64,000 nt of DNA, taken from Rhizobium anhuiense. Lineage in GTDB: Bacteria; Pseudomonadota; Alphaproteobacteria; Rhizobiales; Rhizobiaceae. Below, piece after piece: positions 34,426 to 43,357 of this stretch. How positions within the stretch are numbered: position 1 is the first letter of the stretch; each line of letters opens with the position of its first letter. Below the pieces are notes generated by a model. That model was not told where the DNA came from. It did not search any database and was given only the letters and a program-made list of their open reading frames with translations. The stretch is taken from NCBI RefSeq assembly GCF_003985145.1, contig NZ_ML133522.1, forward strand, positions 806,001-870,000. Direction: 5' to 3'. The position numbers were made by a program, and so were the translations under genes.

Positions 34426-36785
34426 TCCCGCGCGATGTGAAGTCTCCGACGGTCGCCATACCGTTTCACAAGATGCTGAAGATCGTGGCCGTCATCGACC
34501 GCGACAATTCTCAGGCCCAGGAACTGGTGGCGCAGATCACCGCCCAGGGCTTCCAGGTGGAGCTGCGGCACGACTATTCCGCTGATGTATCTGAGGATGC
34601 TGACGTCGGCGCCTATATCGGCTCGGTCGAGGGCGGCAAGCTGCCGGCGGCACGTAACTTTCTCCGCTCGGTCAGGGATATCGGTTTTCGCACGCCGATC
34701 TGGGCAATGGCGGATACGCTGACGATTGCGGATATGGATGTCGTCGAGATGGCCGGCGAGGTGGATGGCTTCGTCTATCTCGGCCAGCAGACGCCGACCT
34801 TCTATGCCAAGCAGATCGTTTCCAGCGCGGTCAATTACGGCAAGTCGCTGCTGCCGCCGTTTTTCGGCGGCATGATGGCCTATGACGGCGAGGCCAATAT
34901 CGCCTTCGATTGCCCTGGACATCAGGGCGGCCAGTTCTATCGAAAATCACCGGCCGGCCAGCTCTTCTTCAAATATTTCGGCGAGAGCATTTTCCGCAAC
35001 GATCTCTGCAATGCGGACGTCGATCTCGGCGACCTCCTGATCCATGAAGGCCCCGCCGTCGAAGCACAGAAGCAGGCTGCGCGCATCTTCGGCGCGGACC
35101 GCACCTACTTCATCCTGAACGGAACAAGCACCTCCAACAAGGTGGTCGCCAACGCGGTGCTGCGCAGCGGCGATCTCGTGCTCTTCGACCGCAACAATCA
35201 CAAATCCCTGCATCAGGGCGCGCTGGTTCAGGCGGGCGCCATCCCGATCTATCTGCCGACCGCCCGCAATTCCTTCGGCATGATCGGCGCGGTCGACTGG
35301 GCGGCCTGGGACGAGAGCTGGCTGCGGCAAAAGATCGAGGAACATCCGCTTGTCACCGACAAGAGCCGCGCGCAGGCGGAGAGGCCTTTCCGCCTAGCCT
35401 GCATCCAGCTCGCGACTTATGACGGCACGATTTACAATGTCCGGCAGGTCATGGAGAAGATCGGTCATCTCTGCGACTACGTGCTCTGGGACGAGGCCTG
35501 GATCGGCTACAACGCCTTTCATCCGCTCTTCGAGGGCCACAGCCCGATGCGCCTGAAAGACCTGCGGGCGGACATGCCTGGCCTGTTCTCCACCCAATCC
35601 GTGCACAAGCAGGGCGCCGGCTTCTCGCAGGCATCGCAGATCCACAAGCGGGACGAACATATCAGCGGCCAGCGCCGGTTCGTCGAACACAAGCGTTTCA
35701 ACGAATCGCTGCTGATGCATGTTTCGACCTCTCCCTTCTATCCGCTCTTCGCCTCGCTTGACGTCAACGCCAAGGTGCATGAGGGCAAGGCGGGCGAGAT
35801 GCTCTGGGACCGCTGCATCGAACTGGGGATCGAGGTGCGCAAGAAGCTGCGCGGTTTCGTCGAGCACTACGAGTCCAAAGCCGCAGGCACGGAAGAGCAA
35901 TGGTTCTTCGATCCCTTCGTGCCGGACAAGGTCACCATTTCGGGCTCAAAACATACCACCGACCTCGAAGCCGTACGGTGGGAAGATGTGTCCACGGATG
36001 TGCTCAAGCGCGAGCAGCAATGCTGGCGTTTCGATCCACAGGCAAAGTGGCACGGTTATGCCGGATATGCGCCTGATTACACGATGGTCGATCCGAACAA
36101 GCTTACGCTGCTGACGCCCGGCATCGACCGCAAGACCGGTGAATATCGCGAGTTCGGCATTCCGGCGACCGTCGTCGCCAACTATCTGCGCGAGCAGCGG
36201 GTCGTCGCCGAAAAATGCGACCTCAACAGCCTGCTTTTCCTGCTCACTCCAGCCGAAGACGAGAGCAAGCTGAACACGCTCGTCGCCAAACTCGTCAAGT
36301 TCAAGAATCTCTGGGATCGCGACGCGCCGCTGCAGGAGGTGCTGCCGACCGTCTTTGCGGCCAATCGCGAGCGCTATGCCGGCTATACGGTCCGCCAGGT
36401 CTGCCGCGAAATGCATACCTTTTATCGCGATGCCGGCGTCAAGGAATTGCAGCGTCTCTGCTTCCGCTCGGAGAGCTTCCCGGAGCCGGCCATCGCTCCG
36501 AAGCAGGCCTATGAAGCGCTGGTCGCCAACAATGTCGACTATGTGTCGTTGACGGAAGCCGCCGGCCGCATTTCGGCAACGCTGGCGCTGATCTATCCGC
36601 CCGGCATCGGCGTGATCGTGCCGGGAGAGCGCTGGGACGACCGCGCTCGACCCATGCGCGACTATTTCCTCGCCTTCGAGGAATCCTTCAACCGGTTTCC
36701 GGGTTTCAACTACGAGGTCCAGGGCGTGTTCCAGGAGCGGGTCGAGGGGCGGATCAAATTCCACACATATGTCGTTCGCGAGTAG
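34422..36785 (+). CDS. speF: Ornithine decarboxylase, SpeF/SpeC-like
   Basis: A 787-aa PLP decarboxylase. CPGHQGGQFYRKSPAGQLFF, RNDLCNADVDLGDLLIHEG and LFDRNNHKS follow E. coli SpeC/SpeF closely; the PLP lysine is Lys396 in STQSVHKQGAGFSQ. It should convert ornithine, the product of arcB, to putrescine. GGCAGGA precedes the ATG and the start overlaps the first decarboxylase. The PotE-like exporter gene follows 18 bp later, as in speF-potE. Confidence 0.9.
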   Translation: MIPRDVKSPTVAIPFHKMLKIVAVIDRDNSQAQELVAQITAQGFQVELRHDYSADVSEDADVGAYIGSVEGGKLPAARNFLRSVRDIGFRTPIWAMADTLTIADMDVVEMAGEVDGFVYLGQQTPTFYAKQIVSSAVNYGKSLLPPFFGGMMAYDGEANIAFDCPGHQGGQFYRKSPAGQLFFKYFGESIFRNDLCNADVDLGDLLIHEGPAVEAQKQAARIFGADRTYFILNGTSTSNKVVANAVLRSGDLVLFDRNNHKSLHQGALVQAGAIPIYLPTARNSFGMIGAVDWAAWDESWLRQKIEEHPLVTDKSRAQAERPFRLACIQLATYDGTIYNVRQVMEKIGHLCDYVLWDEAWIGYNAFHPLFEGHSPMRLKDLRADMPGLFSTQSVHKQGAGFSQASQIHKRDEHISGQRRFVEHKRFNESLLMHVSTSPFYPLFASLDVNAKVHEGKAGEMLWDRCIELGIEVRKKLRGFVEHYESKAAGTEEQWFFDPFVPDKVTISGSKHTTDLEAVRWEDVSTDVLKREQQCWRFDPQAKWHGYAGYAPDYTMVDPNKLTLLTPGIDRKTGEYREFGIPATVVANYLREQRVVAEKCDLNSLLFLLTPAEDESKLNTLVAKLVKFKNLWDRDAPLQEVLPTVFAANRERYAGYTVRQVCREMHTFYRDAGVKELQRLCFRSESFPEPAIAPKQAYEALVANNVDYVSLTEAAGRISATLALIYPPGIGVIVPGERWDDRARPMRDYFLAFEESFNRFPGFNYEVQGVFQERVEGRIKFHTYVVRE

Positions 36786-36803
36786 GGGCAGGAGGATTTC
36801 ATC

Positions 36804-38162
36804 ATGACCGACAACACGATGCATCTCGCGGCCGAGACCACCGCGAAGAAAAAGATGAATCTGGTGCAGCTCACCTTCATCGTCGCCGTGAACATGATGG
36901 GGTCGGGCATCATTATGCTCCCCGCCAACATGGCGCAGGTCGGTGCAATCTCGCTCCTTTCCTGGCTGGTGACCGCCGTCGGCTCGATGGCGATCGCCTA
37001 TGGCTTTGCTCAGGCCGGATTGTTCAATCAGCGCCCCGGGGGCATGTCCGCCTACGCGGAAGATGCCTATGGAAAAGACGGCTATTTCCTGGTGTTCTTC
37101 CTGTATTTCCTGTCGCTCGCCATCGGCAATGTGGCGATTGGTATTTCGGCCGTCGGTTATCTCGCCGGCTTCTTTCCGGTGCTGACATCCACGCCCATCA
37201 TGACCTGCCTGGCGCTGATCGTGCTTCTCTGGCTGACGACGGCCGCCAATTTCGGCGGTCCGCGCATTACCGGGCGTATCGGTTCGATCACAGTCTGGGG
37301 CGTCATCCTTCCGGTCGGGCTGCTGTCGATCATCGGCTGGCTCTGGTTCAGTTCAAGCACATTCGGCGCTGCCTGGAATCCGAAAGGGCTGACACTGGCC
37401 CAGGGCATGGGATCGAGCATTTCGCTGACGCTCTGGGCCTTCCTCGGCATGGAGTCGGCGGCGCAGAATTCGGATGCCGTCGAAAACCCAAAGCGTGACG
37501 TGCCGCTCGCCTGTATGTTCGGCACGCTCGGGGCAGCCGTCATCTATATCCTGTCGACGACAGTCATTCAGGGCATCGTGCCGAATGCCGAGCTCGCCAC
37601 TTCAACAGGTCCGTTCGCACTGGCCTATGCCACGATGTTCAATCCGACGATCGGTTCGATCATCATGGCGCTGGCGGTCCTTGCCTGCCTCGGCTCTTTG
37701 CTGGGCTGGCAGTTCACGATCGCCCAGACGGCGAAAACCGCTGCCGATGAGCGGATGTTCCCGTCCATATTTTCCCGGGTGAACGAGATGGGCGCGCCGG
37801 TCAGCGGCATGATCATTCTAGGCATCGTGCAGACAGGTCTTGCCCTGATGACCATATCGCCGACTTTGAGCGAGCAGTTCTCCGCGCTCGTCAACCTCGC
37901 TGTCGTCACCAATGTGCTGCCTTACATCATCGCGCTGTCTGCCCTGTTCGTCATGATGAAGGCCGCTCGCGTGCCGCCGGCGAAATACCGGCTGAATGCC
38001 ACGATCGCCCTGGTCGGCATGGCTTACAGCGTTTTCGCCATCTATGCCTCCGGCAAGGATGCGGTACTCGGCGGCATGATCGTTACAGGGATCGCTTTCA
38101 TCATTTACGGGCTTATCGCCCCGCGTTTCGCCAGCGGCGTGAACCGGGCGCCGGCCGAGTAA
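36804..38162 (+). CDS. potE: Putrescine:ornithine antiporter
   Basis: A 452-aa APC-family protein with 12 membrane segments. NMMGSGIIMLPANMAQVG, ISLLSWLVTAVGSMAIAYGF and PGGMSAYAEDAYGK match PotE almost residue for residue. Its job would be to export putrescine in exchange for ornithine, completing a proton-consuming cycle with the decarboxylase. AGGAGG lies upstream of the ATG. Confidence 0.92.
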   Translation: MTDNTMHLAAETTAKKKMNLVQLTFIVAVNMMGSGIIMLPANMAQVGAISLLSWLVTAVGSMAIAYGFAQAGLFNQRPGGMSAYAEDAYGKDGYFLVFFLYFLSLAIGNVAIGISAVGYLAGFFPVLTSTPIMTCLALIVLLWLTTAANFGGPRITGRIGSITVWGVILPVGLLSIIGWLWFSSSTFGAAWNPKGLTLAQGMGSSISLTLWAFLGMESAAQNSDAVENPKRDVPLACMFGTLGAAVIYILSTTVIQGIVPNAELATSTGPFALAYATMFNPTIGSIIMALAVLACLGSLLGWQFTIAQTAKTAADERMFPSIFSRVNEMGAPVSGMIILGIVQTGLALMTISPTLSEQFSALVNLAVVTNVLPYIIALSALFVMMKAARVPPAKYRLNATIALVGMAYSVFAIYASGKDAVLGGMIVTGIAFIIYGLIAPRFASGVNRAPAE

Positions 38163-38179
38163 CACAGGGAGGACCAAAC

Positions 38180-39097
38180 ATGTCAGGTAGAAATGGTCGC
38201 TGGGCGGCAATTGTCGCCTCTGTCCTCGCCGTGATGGCCGTCGCACCGCCCGCGCCCGCCCAGACGCTCGACCGCGTCAGGACGTCCAGCGCGCTGAAAT
38301 TCGGCTACGACCCCGACGCGAGACCTTTTTCATTCGATGCCCAGCAGGGCAAACCCGATGGCTATGCGGTTGCCCTCTGCAACCGGATAGCCGACAGCCT
38401 GAGGGCTCAGCTGAACCTGCCGAAGCTCGACGTGGAATGGGTTTCCCTTTCGGGCGACGCCAAGCTGCGTGCCATACAGGATGGCACGGTGGACCTTGTC
38501 TGCGGGGCGGAGCCGGTGACGCTCAGCCGCAGGCAGCAGGTCTCATTCTCACTCCCGATCTTCCCGAGCGGTACCGGGGCGCTGCTCAATGCGAGTGCTC
38601 CGCTGGCGCTGCGCGAGGTTCTGCAATATGGCGAGCCATCGAGCCGGCCCGTCTGGCGCGGCGCGCCGGCCCGCACGATCCTCGAGCACAAGACATTCTC
38701 CTCGATAGCCGGCACGACAAGCGAAGGCTGGCTGTCCGACAGGATCAAGACCTTTCAGCTCGCGGCAACGGCGACGCCCGTGAACAGCTATCAACAGGGG
38801 ATCGAGCGTGTCCTGGACGGCAGTTCGGCGGTGCTCTTCGGCGACATGCCGCTTCTGATGGATGCCGCCGCCCGCAGCGACAGCTCCGGCAATCTCATAA
38901 TCCTCGAGCGTCATTTCACCTACGAACCGCTCGGCCTCGAGCTGGCGCGCGGGGACGAGGATTTTCGCTTGGCCGTCGATCGCGCCCTGAGCCAGGCCTA
39001 TGCGGCGCAGAATTTCCGGGTGTTTTTTACAACATGGTTTGGCCAGCCTGACGACGCAGTCGTGACCTTCTTCCAGCAGACGGCTCTTCCGGAATGA
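38180..39097 (+). CDS. Periplasmic amino-acid-type solute-binding protein (orphan SBP family 3)
   Basis: A 305-aa protein with a signal peptide ending near PAPAQ and the family 3 binding fold (LKFGYDPDARPFSF, GYAVALCNRIAD, DLVCGAEPVTLSRRQQVSFS). GGGAGG precedes the ATG and it follows potE by 17 bp. No ABC permease or ATPase gene is adjacent, so it may serve a transporter elsewhere or act as a periplasmic sensor for the polyamine operon. Confidence 0.85.
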   Translation: MSGRNGRWAAIVASVLAVMAVAPPAPAQTLDRVRTSSALKFGYDPDARPFSFDAQQGKPDGYAVALCNRIADSLRAQLNLPKLDVEWVSLSGDAKLRAIQDGTVDLVCGAEPVTLSRRQQVSFSLPIFPSGTGALLNASAPLALREVLQYGEPSSRPVWRGAPARTILEHKTFSSIAGTTSEGWLSDRIKTFQLAATATPVNSYQQGIERVLDGSSAVLFGDMPLLMDAAARSDSSGNLIILERHFTYEPLGLELARGDEDFRLAVDRALSQAYAAQNFRVFFTTWFGQPDDAVVTFFQQTALPE

Positions 39098-39180
39098 GGC
39101 CGCGAGCAGATCAGGGAAGACGAGCAAGACAGGGATCATTGGCGTCGGCCGGGAGCTAGCGGCAACAGATCATCGCGATC

Positions 39181-39240
39181 CAGGTAATCGGGGGCCAGGT
39201 TATCGGGGGCCAGGTAATCAGGGGCTAGGTGATCAGAGGG
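39181..39240 (+). repeat. Four tandem copies of a 15-bp unit upstream of the CAX gene
   Basis: Units CAGGTAATCGGGGGC, CAGGTTATCGGGGGC, CAGGTAATCAGGGGC and TAGGTGATCAGAGGG are head to tail and end 9 bp before the TTG start. They would lie in the 5' leader or promoter. Variation in unit number could alter expression. Confidence 0.8.
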
Positions 39241-39249
39241 GAGTGAAGG

Positions 39250-40344
39250 TTGAGCCTTCTTTTCAAAGAGATTCGCGATAGCCCCATGCTCTGGCTGCTG
39301 GCCGCCGTGCCGGTGGTGTTCGCAGCTGCGGCGCTCTTCCCCGAGGCCCACACGGCGCTTTTCGTCCTGTCGGTGCTGGCCATCGTCCCGTTGGCCGGAC
39401 TGCTCAGCCATGCGACCGAATCCGTTGCCGCCAAGACGGGTGACGCCGCGGGCGGGCTGCTGAATGCGACCCTCGGCAATCTCACCGAACTGGTCATCGC
39501 GCTGGCTGCCCTGCAGGCAGGCGAATATACGCTGGTCAAGGCATCCATCGCCGGAGCGATCGTCACCAACACGCTGTTCATGCTGGGTGCTTCGTTTCTT
39601 CTCGGCGGGCTCAAATACCACATTCAGGAGTTCAACCGAGCCAGCGCGCGACTTCAAGCCGGCCTGCTTTTCCTGGCCACAATCGCCCTGCTGATGCCTT
39701 CGGCGCTTGGTGGATTGGACTCGGCATCGGTCGCACCAGTCACTCAAACGCTCAGTCTCAGCCTGGCTGCCTTGCTGATCGTCGGGTACGGGCTTGGGCT
39801 GTTGTTCACGCTTCGGACGCATCGGGAATTTTTTTCTTCAACGGAACATGCCGAGGCCGGCGAAGCGCCGTGGCCGATCGGCCTTGCTCTGGGCACGCTT
39901 GCCGGCGTCACCGTAATCGTGGCCCTGGTGAGCGAGATCTTCGTCGAGTCCGTGCAGGAGGCGGCGGAGGCCTTCGGAATGACCCCCGCCTTTGTCGGTT
40001 TCATCGTCGTCGCATTGGTCGGCGGTGCGGCCGAAATGGCCTCGGCATTTTCCGGCGCGCGCAAGAACCGGCTGGATCTGAGCGTGGGCATCGCGCTCGG
40101 GAGCGCTTCCCAGATTGCCTTGTTCGTTGCGCCCGTTCTGGTCTTGACGAGTTATTTCATCGGTCCGTCGCCGATGGATCTGCAATTCTGGCCGGGTGCC
40201 GTGACGATGATGTTCCTTGCGACGGTGACTGCGATGTTCGTCACCAACAGCGGGCGATCGGCATGGTTTGTCGGCGTCCTGGTGCTGATGGTGTACATGA
40301 TTTTCGCCATAACGCTGTACGTCCTGCCGCCGGCAGTGCGATGA
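39250..40344 (+). CDS. Calcium/cation:proton antiporter (CAX family)
   Basis: A 364-aa membrane protein with about 11 helices. The two inverted CAX repeats are GNLTELVIALAAL and GGAAEMASAFSGARKNRLDLSVGIALGSA, each with the conserved acidic residue. It should exchange cytoplasmic Ca2+ or K+/Na+ for protons. Start is TTG with GGGGAG 6-7 nt upstream; an internal ATG at codon 13 is the alternative. It is coupled to the K+ channel gene by ATGA. Confidence 0.9.
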   Translation: MSLLFKEIRDSPMLWLLAAVPVVFAAAALFPEAHTALFVLSVLAIVPLAGLLSHATESVAAKTGDAAGGLLNATLGNLTELVIALAALQAGEYTLVKASIAGAIVTNTLFMLGASFLLGGLKYHIQEFNRASARLQAGLLFLATIALLMPSALGGLDSASVAPVTQTLSLSLAALLIVGYGLGLLFTLRTHREFFSSTEHAEAGEAPWPIGLALGTLAGVTVIVALVSEIFVESVQEAAEAFGMTPAFVGFIVVALVGGAAEMASAFSGARKNRLDLSVGIALGSASQIALFVAPVLVLTSYFIGPSPMDLQFWPGAVTMMFLATVTAMFVTNSGRSAWFVGVLVLMVYMIFAITLYVLPPAVR

Positions 40345-40706
40345 GGTCCCGCGTTCCCAAACAGGAGCGATCGGGCGGCGGACCGCATACCCGGCAGGTG
40401 AGAAGGCTGTTCTTCATCGCACTCGCACAGCAGCTGCGTGTCATCTGGCCGATCCTTTCCGGCATCGTGTCGATCATGGTCGCATCCGGACTGGCAATTT
40501 GGCGGATCGAAAATTGGCGGATCGATGAAGCGCTTTATTTTACCTTCGTGACGGGACTTACCATCGGCTACGGCGACTTTACGCCCAAACATGTTTCGGC
40601 ACGGATACTCGCTTTGGTCATCGGGTTTGCAGGGATCGTGCTGACCGGCGTCATTGCAGCTATCACAGTAAAAGCCTTGAGCGTGACGGACCGAGACGGC
40701 AGCTAG
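40341..40706 (+). CDS. Two-helix potassium channel protein
   Basis: A 121-aa protein with two membrane helices flanking a pore loop that carries the K+ selectivity filter TGLTIGYGDFTP (TIGYGD). There is no RCK or cyclic-nucleotide domain. It overlaps the CAX gene by 4 bp, which implies coordinated cation and proton handling. Confidence 0.88.
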   Translation: MRSRVPKQERSGGGPHTRQVRRLFFIALAQQLRVIWPILSGIVSIMVASGLAIWRIENWRIDEALYFTFVTGLTIGYGDFTPKHVSARILALVIGFAGIVLTGVIAAITVKALSVTDRDGS

Positions 40707-40776
40707 GTTTGATCAGATTGCGCCGCCGTACATTTTATTCGTGATCTCGGGGAACGATCCGATACCTTGGTGACTT

Positions 40777-40797
40777 CGTATCCATTGCAGGGATACG
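40777..40797. repeat. Inverted repeat upstream of the 78-aa gene
   Basis: CGTATCC - ATTGCAG - GGATACG, a perfect 7-bp inverted repeat ending 19 bp before the ATG at 40817. It could be an operator or a leader hairpin close to the ribosome site. Confidence 0.55.
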
Positions 40798-40816
40798 TTG
40801 AATGCGGAGCTGATCC

Positions 40817-41053
40817 ATGAGCAAAGAGCGTGGCCGCAGAAAACTGATGTTGCGGCTCCCCGATATCCGGCATCTCCTGGAGAGCATGACCAGTGAAGCG
40901 CTCGCGGAGATGTTTGAATCCTACGATCTTGCTGTCGATGCGCTGGAGCGGTTCCGAAGTAAGAGCCCGAGGGAAGAGAAGCTCATCATCGAGTATGAAC
41001 AGCTCTGCCGCGAAATCGAGCAGGAGGTTGTCGTCTACTGCAAGAACAGGTGA
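40817..41053 (+). CDS. Small acidic/helical protein of unknown function (78 aa)
   Basis: A short charged protein with two predicted helices (MLRLPDIRHLLESMTSEALA and EEKLIIEYEQLCREIEQEVV). GGAG lies 8 nt before the ATG. No family recognised; composition and ribosome site support a real gene. Confidence 0.6.
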   Translation: MSKERGRRKLMLRLPDIRHLLESMTSEALAEMFESYDLAVDALERFRSKSPREEKLIIEYEQLCREIEQEVVVYCKNR

Positions 41054-41088
41054 GTCCCGCCAGGCCGCCGCTGGCGCCTCGACGATCG

Positions 41089-42243
41089 TCATTGCGGGTG
41101 TTCGATGCGTTCCGGTTGAGCATCGAATCTCGCGGAGCGGCTATTTTCCGATCCGGTCGAAACCGAAGGCCAGGCCCAGGCTTTCAGCAGTTCGTAGAAG
41201 ACACCGAGAACGACCGGCCCCAAAAACAGCCCCAGCAGGCCTTGTGACAAGGTGCCGCCGATGACGCCGATCAGTATCACCGGCATTGGAGTGGAGAGGC
41301 CGCGCGCCATCAAGATCGGTTTCAGTATGTTATCGATGATCATGATGGGGATCGTCACGACGGTGAAAGCCAAGGCGATCGACATGGGCCAGGAGAACCA
41401 CGCCCAAATGATGACCGGCAAAAGAATGAGCGCAGGCCCGAGCTGCATCAGGCACAGGACGAGCACAAGAAAGGTCAAGGGGCCGCTCCCCGGAACGTCA
41501 AAAAGGGCAAAACACAGTCCGCACAACAGCGCTTGCAGGAAGGCAACGCCAATGACGCCCCGCGATACATTGCGCACCGTGGCTCCCGCCAGCCGGGCAA
41601 AGCCGACACCCTTTTCACCGGCGATCCGGCTTGCCAGCACCTGTATGGCTGCAGCCAGGCGTGCTGATCGCGTCAGCAATAGGCCCGAAAGCATGATCGA
41701 AACGACAAAGCTCAAAACGCCGCCGCCGATCGAGGCGAGCTTCGTGACGATAACGGCCGTGACTTCACGAATGGGCGCCTGAAACTTGATGATGGTAGCG
41801 GCCAGATCGCTTGCAATCCGATTCCAGGCGTCGTGAATCCGCTCGCCGACGACGGGCCATTCCCGAATAGCGACCGGTGCCGAGGGGAGCGTGAAGTTCC
41901 CCGTCCGCAGCTTGCCGATCAACGCCTGCGTGGTGTCGGCAAAATTGACCGCAACGAGGGCCAGGGGCGCAATGATCAGGACGAGGCAAAAGACGACGAT
42001 GATGGCGGCCGCGATGACGGGCCTGTTTCCGATCAGCCTCGAAAGTGCCTCGAATATCGGGAAAAGGGCGACCGCAAGGATGGCCGACCAGATGACGATC
42101 AGCGCAAAGGGAGCAATCAGAACGATGGTCCAATAGGCAAAAAGCCCGATGATGCCCAATCGGACAAGATCGCTTATTCTCGCCTCTATCGAAATCTGCC
42201 CTGACCCGGCTCCCTGCGCCGCCGTATCGCCTGTGGTCTCCAT
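41089..42243 (-). CDS. AI-2E family transporter (PerM/UPF0118 type)
   Basis: A 384-aa membrane protein with about eight helices in the family's arrangement: two N-terminal hairpins, a soluble loop (residues 110-150), then helices with VIGVAFLQALLCGLCFALFDVPG and the C-terminal signature IDNILKPILMARGLSTPMPVILIGVIGG. Members export varied substrates; the name does not prove AI-2 transport. A RIME-like repeat separates it from ppk2. Confidence 0.88.
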   Translation of the reverse strand: METTGDTAAQGAGSGQISIEARISDLVRLGIIGLFAYWTIVLIAPFALIVIWSAILAVALFPIFEALSRLIGNRPVIAAAIIVVFCLVLIIAPLALVAVNFADTTQALIGKLRTGNFTLPSAPVAIREWPVVGERIHDAWNRIASDLAATIIKFQAPIREVTAVIVTKLASIGGGVLSFVVSIMLSGLLLTRSARLAAAIQVLASRIAGEKGVGFARLAGATVRNVSRGVIGVAFLQALLCGLCFALFDVPGSGPLTFLVLVLCLMQLGPALILLPVIIWAWFSWPMSIALAFTVVTIPIMIIDNILKPILMARGLSTPMPVILIGVIGGTLSQGLLGLFLGPVVLGVFYELLKAWAWPSVSTGSENSRSARFDAQPERIEHPQ

Positions 42244-42267
42244 CGTTGCGTCCCGTCCGCCATGTTC

Positions 42268-42362
42268 TAGAGCGGTTCAGCTTTTCGCGGAAACGCAGAA
42301 CTGCTCTAACCTTTTGTTCTGACGCGATTCCCGGCAAAAGCGCTTCGCGCTTTGCCTGGAAT
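42268..42362. repeat. RIME-like palindromic repeat, type A
   Basis: Two consecutive stem-loops: TAGAGCGGTTC / GAACTGCTCTA (one G-U pair), then ATTCCCGGCAAAAGCGC / GCGCTTTGCCTGGAAT. The composition and double-hairpin layout are those of rhizobial intergenic mosaic elements. It lies between the AI-2E and PPK2 genes and could act as a terminator. Confidence 0.75.
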
Positions 42363-42382
42363 TGCTTCAGGCTGAGGTCGTC

Positions 42383-43225
42383 TTATGACGTCGCGTCCGG
42401 CACGACATGGCGGATGCTGTGGTCCTCCATGAAATCCGACGGCCGCTTCTGACGTTTGCCGAGATCGGGTGCTTCGAACTTCACCCGCTCATAAGGGATG
42501 GATTGCAGGATGTGCGAGATGCAGTTGACCCGGGCACGTTTCTTGTCATCCGAGGGCACCACCCACCACGGTGCATGGTTGCTGTCGGTCATCCGCAGCA
42601 TCTCGTCATAGACACGCGTGTAGTCCCACCAGCGCTGATAGGATTCAACATCCATCGGACTGAGTTTCCACTGTCGCAGAGGATCGTCGATCCGGCGTCT
42701 GAAACGGCGTTCCTGCTCTTCCTCGCTGACCGTCAGGAAGTATTTCAGTAGAACGACGCCGCTTTCGACGATCGCGGCCTCGAAGCGAGGCGCCAATTCA
42801 AGAAAGCGCTGCGCTTTCTTTTCGCTGCAAAATCCCATGACCCGATCAACGCCGGCGCGGTTGTACCAACTGCGGTCGAATATGACGATTTCGCCGGCGG
42901 CCGGCATATGAGCGATATAGCGCTGCATGTAGATCTGAGATTTCTCGCGGTCGGTGGGCGCCGGCAGTGCCACGACGCGAAAGACCCGCGGACTGACCTT
43001 TTCTGTTATGCGCTTGATCATGCCGCCTTTGCCGGCGGCATCCCGTCCCTCGAAGACGATGACGACTCTCGCACCGGATTTCTTGATCCAGGCTTGCAAA
43101 TGGGCCAACTCCACCTGCAGTCGCTCGATTTCCTTGTCATAGTCCCATGATTTCTTTTTCTTTTTATCCTTTCCGACGCGGCCTGCCCCTCCATCCGTCT
43201 TTGCGGGCTCGTAATTCTCGTCCAT
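42383..43225 (-). CDS. ppk2: Polyphosphate kinase 2
   Basis: A 280-aa PPK2-family enzyme that phosphorylates nucleoside (di)phosphates with polyphosphate. Walker A VFEGRDAAGKGG (about 58-68), Walker B/lid FDRSWYNRAGVDRVMGFC and the lid residues EEEQERRFRRRIDDPLRQWK are intact. A single PPK2 domain and class I-like motifs suggest ADP or GDP as acceptor. GGGAGG precedes the ATG. It is flanked on both sides by RIME-like repeats. Confidence 0.94.
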   Translation of the reverse strand: MDENYEPAKTDGGAGRVGKDKKKKKSWDYDKEIERLQVELAHLQAWIKKSGARVVIVFEGRDAAGKGGMIKRITEKVSPRVFRVVALPAPTDREKSQIYMQRYIAHMPAAGEIVIFDRSWYNRAGVDRVMGFCSEKKAQRFLELAPRFEAAIVESGVVLLKYFLTVSEEEQERRFRRRIDDPLRQWKLSPMDVESYQRWWDYTRVYDEMLRMTDSNHAPWWVVPSDDKKRARVNCISHILQSIPYERVKFEAPDLGKRQKRPSDFMEDHSIRHVVPDATS

Positions 43226-43253
43226 TTCTCTACCTCCCTTGCGCGAACATATT

Positions 43254-43356
43254 CTAAAGCGCGTCGCGATCTTTCAGATTCGCTCCTTGCGCTTTAGCTC
43301 TTTGTTTTTACGCATGTCGTTGCCGCAAAACCGCTGCACACTTTTGCGCGACATGC
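43254..43356. repeat. RIME-like palindromic repeat, type B
   Basis: Two stem-loops: CTAAAGCGC / GCGCTTTAG and GCATGTCG / CGACATGC, followed at once by the SulP stop codon. The sequence differs from the type A element at the other end of ppk2, so two families are represented. Confidence 0.75.
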
Positions 43357-43357
43357 T

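Noticed and set aside
40711..40724. TTGATCAGATTGCG as an FNR box before the 78-aa gene
   Set aside because: Right half does not match ATCAA (TTGCG).
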